This document shows positions 46,771 to 56,288 of a DNA stretch of 64,000 nt, in pieces (the stretch's first letter is position 1; every line of letters starts with the position of its first letter). The stretch spans positions 124,001-188,000 of the forward strand of contig NZ_WBOS01000002.1 in the NCBI RefSeq assembly GCF_008923245.1, given 5' to 3'. The DNA comes from Cytobacillus depressus (GTDB lineage Bacteria; Bacillota; Bacilli; Bacillales; Cytobacillaceae). The translations under genes were made by a program, and so were the position numbers. The notes beneath the pieces were generated by a model that searched no databases, had not been told where the DNA came from, and worked only from the letters and a program-made list of their open reading frames with translations.

Positions 46771-47736
46771 GTGCATAGCAGATTTGTACGATTTGGGATT
46801 CTTCTTTTAAGCCTTCTTTTATTGACCTCTTGTGGACAAGCGATGTCCTCGGGAAAATTAAAGAAAGCCGGTCTTTTAGTTCCCGATACAATAAATGACC
46901 AAGTTTGGGGAACAAAGGGCTATAAAGGAATGCTAAAGATTCAATCCCTTCATAATATTGAAGTATTCTATAAAGAGGGCATGAACACGGAATTAGTTGT
47001 TGAACGAGCGGTTAAAGAGTTTGACCAAAAAGGAGTAAATATTATTTTTGGTCATGGCAATGAGTATGCTGAATATTTTAATCACATTTCACCTAACTAC
47101 CCTCATATTCATTTCGTAAGCTTTAATGGAGATGCTGAGAACTCAAATACAACGAGTTTAAACTTTGAAGGCTATGCCATGGGTTTTTTTGGCGGAATGA
47201 TTGCTGGCCATATGACAAAGCCTAATAAAATTGGCATCATCGCGGCTTACGAATGGCAGCCTGAAATAGAAGGTTTTTACGAAGGTGCTAATTATGAAAA
47301 TCAAGACGTAGATGTCATGATTGAATATGTCGGAAATTGGGATGATGGCAAAAAAGCGATAGAATTATTGGATAAATTAATGAAAAAAGGAATTGATGTT
47401 GTTTATCCGGCGGGGGATGGCTTTAACGTGCCAGTAATTGAAAGAGTAAAAGAAGCAGGTCATTACGCCATTGGGTATGTTTCCGATCAATCGGATTTAG
47501 GAGAATCAGCTGTTTTAACAAGCACGATTCAGCGTGTAGACTATTTATATGAAGTGGTGGCAGATCGGTTTGATAAAGGGGAGCTAAGCTCTGGAAATCT
47601 GTCATTTGATTTTCAAGATGATGTTATTTCCCTTGGAAAATTCAGTTCTGATGTAGATCCAGAATTTATTGTGGAAATCAATCATGATATTGAAAAGTAT
47701 AAAAAAACAGGTAAACTGCCAAACGAGAAAGAATAA
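46771..47736 (+). CDS. med: Med, BMP/PnrA-type lipoprotein, positive regulator of comK
   Basis: A 321-residue lipoprotein of the basic membrane protein family. The signal has a short basic start, a leucine-rich core and the lipobox LLTSC. The binding-protein body includes PDTINDQVWGTKGYKGM, GHGNEYAEYF, EGYAMGFFGGMIAGHM and VVYPAGDGFNVPVI. In B. subtilis Med promotes competence and is followed by comZ, as here. The start is uncertain: GTG 46771 gives a compact signal peptide, while an in-frame GTG at 46741 would add 10 residues; neither has a strong RBS. Confidence 0.9.
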   Translation: MHSRFVRFGILLLSLLLLTSCGQAMSSGKLKKAGLLVPDTINDQVWGTKGYKGMLKIQSLHNIEVFYKEGMNTELVVERAVKEFDQKGVNIIFGHGNEYAEYFNHISPNYPHIHFVSFNGDAENSNTTSLNFEGYAMGFFGGMIAGHMTKPNKIGIIAAYEWQPEIEGFYEGANYENQDVDVMIEYVGNWDDGKKAIELLDKLMKKGIDVVYPAGDGFNVPVIERVKEAGHYAIGYVSDQSDLGESAVLTSTIQRVDYLYEVVADRFDKGELSSGNLSFDFQDDVISLGKFSSDVDPEFIVEINHDIEKYKKTGKLPNEKE

Positions 47737-47755
47737 AAGAGGAGTTTAGATAGAA

Positions 47756-47950
47756 ATGTATTCAACAAACAAAACAATGGAATTCATGCAAATTGCTATG
47801 AAATATATTCCAGAAGCAAAGCAGCAATTAGACGAAGCAGGAGTAGAGCTGTCATTAGAAATGATGCAGCCATTTATGAGCCTTTTTACAAAAGTAATGA
47901 ATGAAGCATATGAAATGGGCAAAGCTGATGCATTAGCAGAAAAGGAATAA
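47756..47950 (+). CDS. comZ: Competence regulator ComZ
   Basis: A 64-residue helical protein: MEFMQIAMKYIPEAKQQLDE, then MMQPFMSLFTKVMNEAYEMG. It matches ComZ, an inhibitor of comG transcription, and follows med by 19 bases as in B. subtilis. GAGGAG lies upstream. Confidence 0.93.
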   Translation: MYSTNKTMEFMQIAMKYIPEAKQQLDEAGVELSLEMMQPFMSLFTKVMNEAYEMGKADALAEKE

Positions 47951-47953
47951 AGG

Positions 47954-47990
47954 AAACCGGTCTACTTCACTGGACCGGTTCTTATTTTTT
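47954..47990. terminator. Bidirectional terminator between comZ and the convergent gene
   Basis: AACCGGTC and GACCGGTT pair around TACTTCACTG and are followed by CTTATTTTTT. Confidence 0.85.
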
Positions 47991-48401
47991 GTTCAAAAAT
48001 TGTGTAAAAAAGGGCGTAACTTTACTATATAGAGGCTTTAATTGTTTGGCAGAACTAACAAGTGTATCGATATTGTCCATAAGCTCCATAAAATCTATGT
48101 TATTGATAATATGATTAAGATGATCAGCAAGGGGAATATCACTCGTCCTTCCTCTAGAAGAGTGGTGAGGGCGTTCTCCAAACATCAAGTCATCAAAACG
48201 ATTACGATGATATCGTTCATTTAAATTTTCATAATCAACTTCTTCGGTCTTGTCTTCAACTATTTTCGTCCCGTCACTAATTTCAATATTTCCGTCATCT
48301 TTCAAGTTAATAGTCGATGGCTGTTCGGATCGACCGAACATAAATTGTGTAAGCCGATCTGACTGAATATACTTTTTTTCACTTTCAAACTCTCTATCCA
48401 T
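47982..48401 (-). CDS. Hypothetical protein with duplicated FMFG-type motif
   Basis: A 139-residue charged, soluble protein. Two related segments are visible: SDRLTQFMFGRSEQP near residue 17 and RNRFDDLMFGERPHH near residue 73, each a short LxxFMFG motif in polar sequence. A hydrophobic C-terminal half follows (IDFMELMDNIDTLVSSAKQL). ATG 48401 (MDREFESE) has GGGATGGG upstream; ATG 48410 is also possible. I do not recognise the family; it occupies the yjzB position. Confidence 0.72.
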   Translation of the reverse strand: MDREFESEKKYIQSDRLTQFMFGRSEQPSTINLKDDGNIEISDGTKIVEDKTEEVDYENLNERYHRNRFDDLMFGERPHHSSRGRTSDIPLADHLNHIINNIDFMELMDNIDTLVSSAKQLKPLYSKVTPFFTQFLNKK

Positions 48402-48509
48402 CGATCCCATCCCTTTTCATAATAAGTTCTTTCATATAATTTATGTCAATCATTTACCTATGTTTGGACAATTGCGGATAAAAACTTATTTATTGTAAAG
48501 GATAAATTC

Positions 48510-48559
48510 TTGCTAAATGGACTCTTTTTTTGTTAGAATTAGTACCAAGTCATAATAAT
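48510..48559 (+). promoter_or_regulatory. fabH promoter with candidate FapR operator
   Basis: TTGCTA and TAGAAT are separated by 18 bases. The stretch 48538-48559, ATTAGTACC-AAGTC-ATAATAAT, closely matches the FapR palindrome (ATTAGTACCTGATACTAAT) and overlaps the -10 and start region. Confidence 0.75.
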
Positions 48560-48603
48560 TGATAATAATTAGGCGTTAGTATAGAAAATAAGGAGTGAAA
48601 TCC

Positions 48604-49536
48604 ATGAATGCAGGAATAATTGGAATTGGCAGATGCTTGCCAGAGAAAATTCTTACAAATGCAGACCTTGAAAAAATGGTTGATACATCTGATGAATGGA
48701 TTCGTACACGAACTGGTATTGAAGAAAGAAGAATTGCGGATGATGACACTAATACATCTGACTTAGCGTATGAAGCAGCTAAGAAGGCATTGGCAGATGC
48801 TAAAATCTCCGCAGAAGATTTAGATATGATTATTGTCGCAACCGTGACACCTGATAATCCATTTCCATCTGTTGCGTGCATGCTTCAAGAAAGACTAGGA
48901 GCTGTTAAAGCTGCAGCGATGGACTTAAGTGCTGCATGTGCTGGATTTATGTATGGTATTATTACAGCAAAGCAGTTTGTAGAGGCTGGCGCATATAAAC
49001 ATGTCTTAATCGTAGGTGTTGAAAAACTTTCAAAAGTTACGGATTGGGAAGACCGAAATACGGCTGTTTTGTTTGGAGATGGTGCAGGAGCAGCTGTCAT
49101 CGGCCCAGTTTCAGAAGGCAGAGGGATTTTATCCTTTGAGCTTGGGGCAGATGGAACAGGTGGTAAGCATTTATACCAGGATGAATATATCATTATGAAT
49201 GGCCGCGAAGTATTTAAGTTTGCTGTCCGCCAAATGGGGGAAAGCTGTATAAATGTTTTGGACAAAGCAGGCCTTTCTAAAGAGGATGTTGATTTTCTCA
49301 TTCCTCACCAGGCGAATATCCGCATTATGGAGGCTTCAAGACAGCGCCTTGACTTGCCTGAAGAAAAAATGTCTAAAACAGTCCATAAATATGGGAATAC
49401 TTCTGCAGCGTCCATTCCTATTTCTCTTGTCGAGGAATTAGAGGCGGGAAAAATTAAAGACGATGATTTAATTGTCATGGTAGGCTTCGGTGGCGGATTA
49501 ACATGGGGTGCGATTGCCATGCGCTGGGGAAGATAA
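48604..49536 (+). CDS. fabH: Beta-ketoacyl-ACP synthase III FabH
   Basis: A 310-residue condensing enzyme that starts fatty acid synthesis from acyl-CoA and malonyl-ACP. The catalytic triad is visible: Cys in DLSAACAGF, His in IPHQANIR, Asn in [11 protein letters not shown] 48604 is chosen; the GTG at 48595 overlaps AAGGAGTG. In B. subtilis fabF follows closely; here 348 bp of repeat-containing DNA intervenes. Confidence 0.97.
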   Translation: MNAGIIGIGRCLPEKILTNADLEKMVDTSDEWIRTRTGIEERRIADDDTNTSDLAYEAAKKALADAKISAEDLDMIIVATVTPDNPFPSVACMLQERLGAVKAAAMDLSAACAGFMYGIITAKQFVEAGAYKHVLIVGVEKLSKVTDWEDRNTAVLFGDGAGAAVIGPVSEGRGILSFELGADGTGGKHLYQDEYIIMNGREVFKFAVRQMGESCINVLDKAGLSKEDVDFLIPHQANIRIMEASRQRLDLPEEKMSKTVHKYGNTSAASIPISLVEELEAGKIKDDDLIVMVGFGGGLTWGAIAMRWGR

Positions 49537-49589
49537 AAATTCTCTAATTTTTATTGAAAAACGATCTTGTTAATAAGAGTTCAAAAAGG

Positions 49590-49806
49590 AGGACAAAAAG
49601 AGCCGAGAAGTTCAAGGAAGTGCAGCCTTCGAGCACCGGAACGTATGGTTTTAATACGTGAGGACCGGAGAAGCAAGCTGACTTCAAAAGGTGGAAGTGC
49701 CTTGGTCAGCCCCGACAAGCATAAGTCGACTTACGTAGTGGCTTGATCTTTAGCCACGCAGTAAGATGGCTTATGACCTCGAGGGGCTAGGCACTGGAAC
49801 TAGATT
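49590..49806. repeat. Dispersed intergenic repeat with extra structured module (copy 8)
   Basis: Fills most of the 348-bp gap between fabH and fabF. The 3' half has AGCCCCGACAAGCATAAGTC and TGGCTTATGACCTCGAGGGGCT arms like copy 2, then CACTGGAACTAGATT. The 5' half (49600-49690) holds a new module with CCGGAACGTAT and ATACGTGAGGACCGG arms and TTCAAGGAAGTGCAGCCTTC. No gene is seen in the gap. Confidence 0.8.
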
Positions 49807-49884
49807 AGCAGAAATTCGCCGGCTATTTTTCCCGGACTTTTTGAACAACCTCTATAACTATTAGAGTAAAGGAGATATAATTGA

Positions 49885-51123
49885 ATGAATAAGAGAAGAG
49901 TTGTTGTTACTGGAATTGGAGCTGTAACTCCACTAGGAAACGACGTTGAAACAACTTGGAAAAATATTCTTGATGGTGTATCAGGTGTTGGACCTTTAAC
50001 GAGAGTGAATGCAGACGAATACCCTGTAAAGGTTGCTGCAGAAGTCAAAGAATTTAATGTCGAGAGCTTTATGGAGAAAAAGGATGCCAGGAAAATGGAC
50101 CGCTTCACTCATTATGCGGTTGCGGCATCATTAATGGCTGTGAAGGATTCTAACTTAACGATTAATGAAGAAAATGCTCATCGCGTTGGTGTATGGATTG
50201 GCTCTGGCATCGGTGGCATGGAGACATTCGAAAATCAGTTTGAAACATTTTTAAATCGTGGATACAGAAGAGTTAGCCCATTCTTCGTCCCAATGATGAT
50301 TCCTGATATGGCAACAGGACAGGTGTCAATCACTTTAGGGGCTAAAGGCTTTAACTCATGTACTGTTACAGCATGTGCAACCGGCACAAACTCGATCGGT
50401 GATGCTTTTAAAGTCATTCAGCGCGGAGATGCGGATGCAATGGTAACTGGTGGAGCAGAAGCGCCGATTACGAGAATGTCCGTAGCAGGATTTTGCGCGA
50501 ATACAGCTTTATCGACAAATCCCGATCCAAAAACAGCAAGCCGTCCATTTGATAAAAATCGTGATGGATTTGTCATCGGTGAAGGAGCGGGTATCGTCGT
50601 TCTTGAAGAACTAGAGCATGCCCTTGCCCGTGGTGCGAAGATTTACGCTGAAATTGTCGGCTATGGTGCAACAGGTGATGCATACCATATTACTGCTCCA
50701 GCTCCTGAAGGTGAAGGTGGGGCTCGCGCTATGAAAATGGCGATTGATGATGCAGGCTTCAAGCCAGAGGAAATCGACTATATTAACGCCCATGGTACAA
50801 GTACAGATTATAATGACAAATTTGAAACATTTGCGATTAAAACTGTATTTGGCGAGCATGCATATCAATTAGCGGTTAGCTCAACAAAATCAATGACTGG
50901 ACATCTTCTTGGAGCAGCAGGCGGAATTGAAGCGATTTTCACAGTCTTAGCATTAAAGGAAGGCGTATTACCGCCAACAATTAACTATGAAACACCAGAT
51001 CCAGAATGTGATCTTGATTACGTAACAAATGGATCAAGGAAGAAAGAAATCAAAGTTGCCATCAGCAATTCTTTAGGCTTCGGCGGACATAATGCAACGA
51101 TTGCGTTTAAGAAATATGAATAA
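49885..51123 (+). CDS. fabF: Beta-ketoacyl-ACP synthase II FabF
   Basis: A 412-residue elongating condensing enzyme. It has the catalytic Cys in [12 protein letters not shown], His in [11 protein letters not shown], Lys/His in [14 protein letters not shown], and [11 protein letters not shown] at the end. AAAGGAGA precedes the ATG. It may depend on its own promoter or on read-through across the repeat from fabH; no FapR-like site was seen directly upstream. Confidence 0.97.
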   Translation: MNKRRVVVTGIGAVTPLGNDVETTWKNILDGVSGVGPLTRVNADEYPVKVAAEVKEFNVESFMEKKDARKMDRFTHYAVAASLMAVKDSNLTINEENAHRVGVWIGSGIGGMETFENQFETFLNRGYRRVSPFFVPMMIPDMATGQVSITLGAKGFNSCTVTACATGTNSIGDAFKVIQRGDADAMVTGGAEAPITRMSVAGFCANTALSTNPDPKTASRPFDKNRDGFVIGEGAGIVVLEELEHALARGAKIYAEIVGYGATGDAYHITAPAPEGEGGARAMKMAIDDAGFKPEEIDYINAHGTSTDYNDKFETFAIKTVFGEHAYQLAVSSTKSMTGHLLGAAGGIEAIFTVLALKEGVLPPTINYETPDPECDLDYVTNGSRKKEIKVAISNSLGFGGHNATIAFKKYE

Positions 51124-51250
51124 TTATTTAATTAGAAGGTCAAATCTTAGGATTTGACCTTTTTTGTATTGATCGTGCTATAAGAACGTTACATAAATTA
51201 ATACATAAACTAGAAGAAAATAGTGCGTATTAAGGCATGAAGCCTAAAAG

Positions 51251-52045
51251 GTGGCGAAGAAAAATGGGGTAGTCAGAACAGATAAATGGCTTGAGAAGGA
51301 TTTCGATAATCAAGAGAAAATTGGTGCAATGCTTTCGAAAGCTTTTTCACAGGCCAAACCTGCAAACATAAATAAATACTTGGCGCAATTCGGCATGTAC
51401 AAACCGAATAGGAAAAGCTTTGAAAATTTCAAACAGATTAAAACCAAAAATTATTGGGAAAAGACAGAACGAATCTTTCAAAAGTACAAAAAAGCCTGGA
51501 AGGGTCCTGATATTCCTATTTATATTTTTCCTATTGCAGCGGTGAATTCTATTTTCCAAAGAAGGAACTTTAAGAAATCGGGGGTAGCCTTTAAAGATAA
51601 ATTATTTCTTTTTATTTCACCATTTGAAGATGAAAAGGAGCTCGAAGCTCTTTTCGTTCATGAATATCATCATACATGTCGAATTCATCGGCAAAATAAA
51701 CAACTTTCGGAAGCAACTTTATTAGATTCAATGATATTGGAAGGGTTAGCTGAGCATACGGTTGCTGATTGCTGCGGAAAAAAGTATTTAGCCGATTGGT
51801 GTGAATATTATTCTAAGAAAGAAATTCTCTTCTTTTGGGAAAAGTTCTTAAAACAGAAAGGAAGTACTAAAAAGTTGGATAAGTTGCATGATGAAATCTT
51901 ATATGGCAATGGAAGGTTTCCAAAAATGGTTGGATATGCTGCTGGTTTTGTAATCGTTTCCATATACAGAGATGAAAAAGATTATTCGCTGAAGGATTCA
52001 TTTGATCTGCCGTCAGAACGGTTTATCTCAAGTGATTTTGCTTAA
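51251..52045 (+). CDS. yjaZ: YjaZ, DUF2268 putative zinc protease
   Basis: A 264-residue soluble protein with a metalloprotease motif HEYHH (137-141) in VHEYHHTCRIH and a downstream LEGLAEHTV glutamate typical of DUF2268. It lies between fabF and app as in B. subtilis. The start is odd: GTG 51251 has no clear RBS, while AATGGGGTAGTC shortly after contains an out-of-frame ATG, so a one-base change near the start is possible. Confidence 0.85.
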   Translation: MAKKNGVVRTDKWLEKDFDNQEKIGAMLSKAFSQAKPANINKYLAQFGMYKPNRKSFENFKQIKTKNYWEKTERIFQKYKKAWKGPDIPIYIFPIAAVNSIFQRRNFKKSGVAFKDKLFLFISPFEDEKELEALFVHEYHHTCRIHRQNKQLSEATLLDSMILEGLAEHTVADCCGKKYLADWCEYYSKKEILFFWEKFLKQKGSTKKLDKLHDEILYGNGRFPKMVGYAAGFVIVSIYRDEKDYSLKDSFDLPSERFISSDFA

Positions 52046-52192
52046 AAAAGATTGCAGAATGCTTTTTGTTTTGCTGGATTAAATTTTAATCCAGCTTATT
52101 TAATTTACTGGTGAAGTACAGTTAAAAAGTAGAAAAAATTGCTTTTTAATTTAAGGTGATTACGACAAAAAGTAGAATATTTTAAAAAAATA

Positions 52193-52243
52193 TTGAATTC
52201 GTAATCTTTCTGTAATAATATACAATTAAATGGCCAGAAAATT
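52193..52243 (+). promoter_or_regulatory. app operon promoter with CodY-like box
   Basis: TTGAAT and TAATAT are separated by 17 bases in an AT-rich 283-bp gap. AATGGCCAGAAAATT (52229-52243) matches 12 of 15 positions of the CodY box AATTTTCWGAAAATT at the expected start of transcription. B. subtilis app genes are CodY-controlled. Confidence 0.55.
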
Positions 52244-52328
52244 TCGTTATTTCTAATATTTTTAAAAATTTTAAAAAGGTATTTTTATATATTAATAACT
52301 TTTGAATGACGATATGACGGAGGGTAAT

Positions 52329-53312
52329 ATGACAGCATTATTGGAATTAAAAAACTTAAAAACTCATTTTAAGAGAAAGAAAATAAATATTCCTGCCGTT
52401 GATGGTGTTGATTTAAAAATACATAAAGGTGAGACGGTAGCACTTGTTGGGGAATCAGGATCGGGTAAGAGTATTACATCTCTTTCGATTATGCGCCTAA
52501 TTCCAAGCCCGCCAGGAGAAATAGTGGACGGCGAAATATTATTTGATGGAAAAGACTTAGTAAAGCTATCAGAAAATGAAATGTGTAAAATTCGCGGGAA
52601 TGACATATCAATGATTTTTCAAGAGCCAATGACATCGCTAAATCCTGTATTAACAATTGGTGAACAGATAATTGAGGTTTTGATGTATCATCAAAAAATG
52701 TCAAAGAGCGTTGCAAGAAATCGGGCAATCGAAATGCTTGAATTAGTTGGCTTCTCAAGAGCACAAGCTCTTATTGATGAGTATCCTCACCGGTTATCGG
52801 GTGGGATGAGACAGCGTGTCATGATTGCTATTGCAATGAGCTGTAATCCAAAGCTTTTGATCGCTGATGAGCCGACAACTGCGTTAGACGTTACAATTCA
52901 AGCCCAGATCCTAGATTTAATGAAGGATTTAAGCCAGAAATCTGAAACATCCATCTTAATTATTACTCATGATCTCGGAGTCGTTTCTGAAGTTGCAGAT
53001 CGGGTTGTTGTAATGTATTGTGGTCAAGTGGTTGAAGAAGCTAGAGTGGATGATCTATTTGATGAGCCAATGCACCCTTATACAATTGGGTTAATGGGTT
53101 CTATTCCTTCACTCGATGGGGACCTCGATCGACTTTATTCAATTGAAGGAACAGTTCCTCCTCCAGAGCACTTCCCAGAAGGCTGCCGATTTGCACCACG
53201 TTGTCCACATGCGTTTGATCGCTGCCATAAGGAAGCACCGTCGTTAACACAAATTAAGGGTTCGCGATCAGTACGCTGTTTTTTACACAGTGAGAAGGGG
53301 GCAACTCTATGA
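52329..53312 (+). CDS. appD: Oligopeptide ABC transporter ATP-binding protein AppD
   Basis: A 327-residue ATPase with Walker A GESGSGKS, signature LSGGMRQRVM, Walker B LLIADEPTTALD and the C-terminal OppD/F cluster region CRFAPRCPHAFDRC. It powers peptide import with AppF. ATG 52329 is preferred over an upstream in-frame start at 52302: GGAGGG precedes it. The stop overlaps appF by four bases. Confidence 0.95.
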   Translation: MTALLELKNLKTHFKRKKINIPAVDGVDLKIHKGETVALVGESGSGKSITSLSIMRLIPSPPGEIVDGEILFDGKDLVKLSENEMCKIRGNDISMIFQEPMTSLNPVLTIGEQIIEVLMYHQKMSKSVARNRAIEMLELVGFSRAQALIDEYPHRLSGGMRQRVMIAIAMSCNPKLLIADEPTTALDVTIQAQILDLMKDLSQKSETSILIITHDLGVVSEVADRVVVMYCGQVVEEARVDDLFDEPMHPYTIGLMGSIPSLDGDLDRLYSIEGTVPPPEHFPEGCRFAPRCPHAFDRCHKEAPSLTQIKGSRSVRCFLHSEKGATL

Positions 53313-54331
53313 GTTCAATATTAACCAAAGTAAAGGACAGCCGATCGTATAAGAATGAATCGGATTACATATTAGATGTTAAAGATTTAAAAAAGCATTT
53401 CCCCATTAAAGCAGGTTTTTTACAAAAGACTGTCGGTTCTGTTAAAGCGGTCGATGGACTCACCTTTAATGTAAAAAAGGGAGAAACGATTGGAATTGTT
53501 GGAGAATCGGGCTGTGGAAAATCAACAGCAGGACGTACACTCATACGTCTGTATGAACCGACAGGTGGAGATATCATTTTTAAAGGTCGGAATATTTCGA
53601 AGATGAGCGAAGGAGAACTCCGCCGAACAATCAGGAAAGATATTCAAATGGTCTTTCAAGATCCATATGCGTCGTTAAATCCAAGAAAAACTTTAAAATC
53701 CATTCTAAGTGAGCCGATGATCACTCATAATCTATACGGTTTAAAAGAAAGGTCGGAAAAAATTCAAGATCTTTTAGATAAAGTTGGATTTAATCCGCTA
53801 TTTATTAATCGGTATCCACATGAATTTTCTGGTGGACAAAGACAAAGGATTGGTATAGCCCGTGCACTAGCTTTGAATCCTGACTTAATTATTGCTGATG
53901 AGCCTGTATCTGCACTAGACGTATCCATACAAGCCCAAATAATTAATTTAATGGAAGATTTACAAGCAGAGTTAGGATTAACCTATGTGTTTATTTCCCA
54001 TGACCTAAGCGTTGTTCGCCATATTAGTGATCGAGTAGGTGTCATGTATTTAGGAAAAATCATGGAATTCGCCGGTAAGAAGGATTTGTATGAGGATCCT
54101 CTTCATCCATATACTCAGGCACTAATGTCCGCCGTTCCTGTACCGAAGAGAAAAGGTGTACAGGCAAGGGAAAGAATCATTCTAAAAGGAGATTTGCCAA
54201 GTCCGGCCAATCCACCAAGAGGCTGTGTCTTCCATACTAGATGCCCGGCAGCTACGGACATTTGCAGCCAAGTGGTTCCAGAATATAAAGAAATTAAGCA
54301 CGACCATTTTGTAGCATGCCATTTATATTAA
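53309..54331 (+). CDS. appF: Oligopeptide ABC transporter ATP-binding protein AppF
   Basis: A 340-residue ATPase with Walker A GESGCGKS, signature FSGGQRQRIGIARAL, Walker B LIIADEPVSALD and C-terminal CVFHTRCPAATDIC. It pairs with AppD and is translationally coupled to it through ATGA. Confidence 0.95.
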   Translation: MSSILTKVKDSRSYKNESDYILDVKDLKKHFPIKAGFLQKTVGSVKAVDGLTFNVKKGETIGIVGESGCGKSTAGRTLIRLYEPTGGDIIFKGRNISKMSEGELRRTIRKDIQMVFQDPYASLNPRKTLKSILSEPMITHNLYGLKERSEKIQDLLDKVGFNPLFINRYPHEFSGGQRQRIGIARALALNPDLIIADEPVSALDVSIQAQIINLMEDLQAELGLTYVFISHDLSVVRHISDRVGVMYLGKIMEFAGKKDLYEDPLHPYTQALMSAVPVPKRKGVQARERIILKGDLPSPANPPRGCVFHTRCPAATDICSQVVPEYKEIKHDHFVACHLY

Positions 54332-54475
54332 TTTCTTGTTATTAAATGCTTCGGAAAGATCCTTTTCATAAAAACAGGCATTTAGTAATAAATTTTTGAA
54401 GGGAGGCGGTACATTAACAAACGTTCTCTGTATAAAAGGATTTGAATAATAAAATAAACGTAAGGGGGAAGTTGA

Positions 54476-56146
54476 ATGAAAAAGCCAGCTTGGTTACTAG
54501 TAAGCTTCATGCTAGTATTATCAATGTTTTTAGCGGCTTGCTCTGGTGGAAAGCCATCAAGTCAACCGCAAGAGGAAACGCCGAAAGGGGAAACGCCTGC
54601 AAAAGAAGAACCAAAAAATGAAGGCCCTGTACAAGGTGGAGATTTAGTTGTTGGTTCAACTGGAGCACCAACATTGTTCAACCCGTTATATTCAAATGAT
54701 GCTTCAAGTTCTGATATTGAAGATATGATTTTTAGTAGCTTAATGGGTTCAAATATTGAACTTAATACTGTAAAAGAAGGAAATTTAGCAGAGACATATG
54801 AAGCTTCCGAAGACGGTAAAGAATTTACAATTAAAATTGTCGAGAATGCAAAATTCCATGATGGAGAGCTATTAGATGCGGATGATGTTGTATTTACATA
54901 CAGCATTCCACTAAGCCCGGACTACGATGGCGTTCGTAAATCATATTTTGAAAACATTGAAAAAATCGAAAAAATTGACCAATACACTGTTAAGTTTACT
55001 TTAAAGCAAGTGGATGCCCAATTCCCAGTAGTAAGCCTTGGCTTTGGAATTCTTCCCGAGCATATTCTGAAAGATGTTCCAATTGCTGAATTAGGTGAGC
55101 ACGAGTTTAACACGAAAAACCCAATTGGTTCTGGTCCATTTAAATTTGCAGAGTGGAAAGATGGCGAATATGTAAAAGTTGTTGCTAATGATGATTACTT
55201 TGATGGCCGTCCATACTTAGATTCTGTCACTTATAAGCTCGTTCCCGATGCCAACGCCATTCTTGCACAGCTTCAAGCTGGTGATATCGACTATTATGCT
55301 GGGATTGCACAACCGGATGTTCCAACAGTTGAATCATTTGCTGATGCTTCAGGTCTTCGTTTAGAGTCAGGTTTAGCACTTTCTTACACTTATCTTGCTT
55401 TCAACCAACGCGACGATAAGTTCAAGGACAAGAAAGTCCGCCAAGCAATTACACATGCAATTGATCGTGAAGCAATCGTTGAAAACGTAATGGCAGGACT
55501 TGGAGAGGTAGCACATGTGCCAGAAAGTCCATTAAGCTGGGCTTATAACCCAGATGTTCCGAAGTTTGGATATGATGTTGAAAAAGCAAAACAAATGTTA
55601 GAAGAAGCTGGCTGGAAGCCCGGCGCAGATGGCATCCTAGAAAAGGATGGAAAGAAATTCTCAGTTGAAGTAAAAACGAACCAAGGAAACAAAGTTCGTG
55701 AAGATATCGTCGTAATTCTTCAACAACAGCTTAAAGAAGTTGGAATTGAAATAAAACCACAAATCGTTGAATTTAGTTCTTTAATTGCTGATATCGATCC
55801 AGGGGTATGGAATTTTGAAGCAATCGTATTAGGCTGGAGCTTAGGTATTGATCCAGATCCAAGCGGCATTTTCCATACGAAAGAAATTGAACAAGGTCTA
55901 AACTTTACTGGCTACTCCAATCCTGAACTTGATGTTCTAATGGATGAGCAGCTGCAAGAACTTGACAAAGATAAACGTAAAGAAATGATTGGAAAGATTC
56001 AAGCGGGTCTTGCTGAAGATCAAGCCTATACATTCTTATACTATCCGAAAGAATTCCGTGCTCTTCCTGCTAATCTAGAAGGCTATGAATTCCATCCGAA
56101 AAACCAAATGTACAACATCCACAAATGGTGGTTAAAACAAGAATAG
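54476..56146 (+). CDS. appA: Oligopeptide-binding lipoprotein AppA
   Basis: A 556-residue extracellular solute-binding protein (family 5). The lipoprotein signal ends at LAAC (about Cys22), followed by a Pro/Glu/Lys-rich linker (23-58). The binding body includes FHDGELLDADDVVFT, VRQAITHAIDREAIVENVMAG and FGILPEHIL. Third gene of appDFABC. AAGGGGGAAG lies before the ATG. Confidence 0.95.
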   Translation: MKKPAWLLVSFMLVLSMFLAACSGGKPSSQPQEETPKGETPAKEEPKNEGPVQGGDLVVGSTGAPTLFNPLYSNDASSSDIEDMIFSSLMGSNIELNTVKEGNLAETYEASEDGKEFTIKIVENAKFHDGELLDADDVVFTYSIPLSPDYDGVRKSYFENIEKIEKIDQYTVKFTLKQVDAQFPVVSLGFGILPEHILKDVPIAELGEHEFNTKNPIGSGPFKFAEWKDGEYVKVVANDDYFDGRPYLDSVTYKLVPDANAILAQLQAGDIDYYAGIAQPDVPTVESFADASGLRLESGLALSYTYLAFNQRDDKFKDKKVRQAITHAIDREAIVENVMAGLGEVAHVPESPLSWAYNPDVPKFGYDVEKAKQMLEEAGWKPGADGILEKDGKKFSVEVKTNQGNKVREDIVVILQQQLKEVGIEIKPQIVEFSSLIADIDPGVWNFEAIVLGWSLGIDPDPSGIFHTKEIEQGLNFTGYSNPELDVLMDEQLQELDKDKRKEMIGKIQAGLAEDQAYTFLYYPKEFRALPANLEGYEFHPKNQMYNIHKWWLKQE

Positions 56147-56157
56147 AAAAATGTAAA

Positions 56158-56200
56158 AAGTAAGGGATCGGGCTCTTTTCCCTTCCCTTGCTTTTATTAT
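56158..56200 (+). terminator. Possible partial terminator between appA and appB
   Basis: AAGTAAGGGA and TCCCTTGCTT form an imperfect stem followed by TTATTATTTT. It could lower expression of the permease genes relative to the binding protein. Confidence 0.55.
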
Positions 56201-56288
56201 TTTACTAAAAACTGAAAACTCTACAGGTTAATCCAAATAGCCATGTATTTCAATAAGCAGAAACTATTTTAGAAAGGGAGAATAGACG

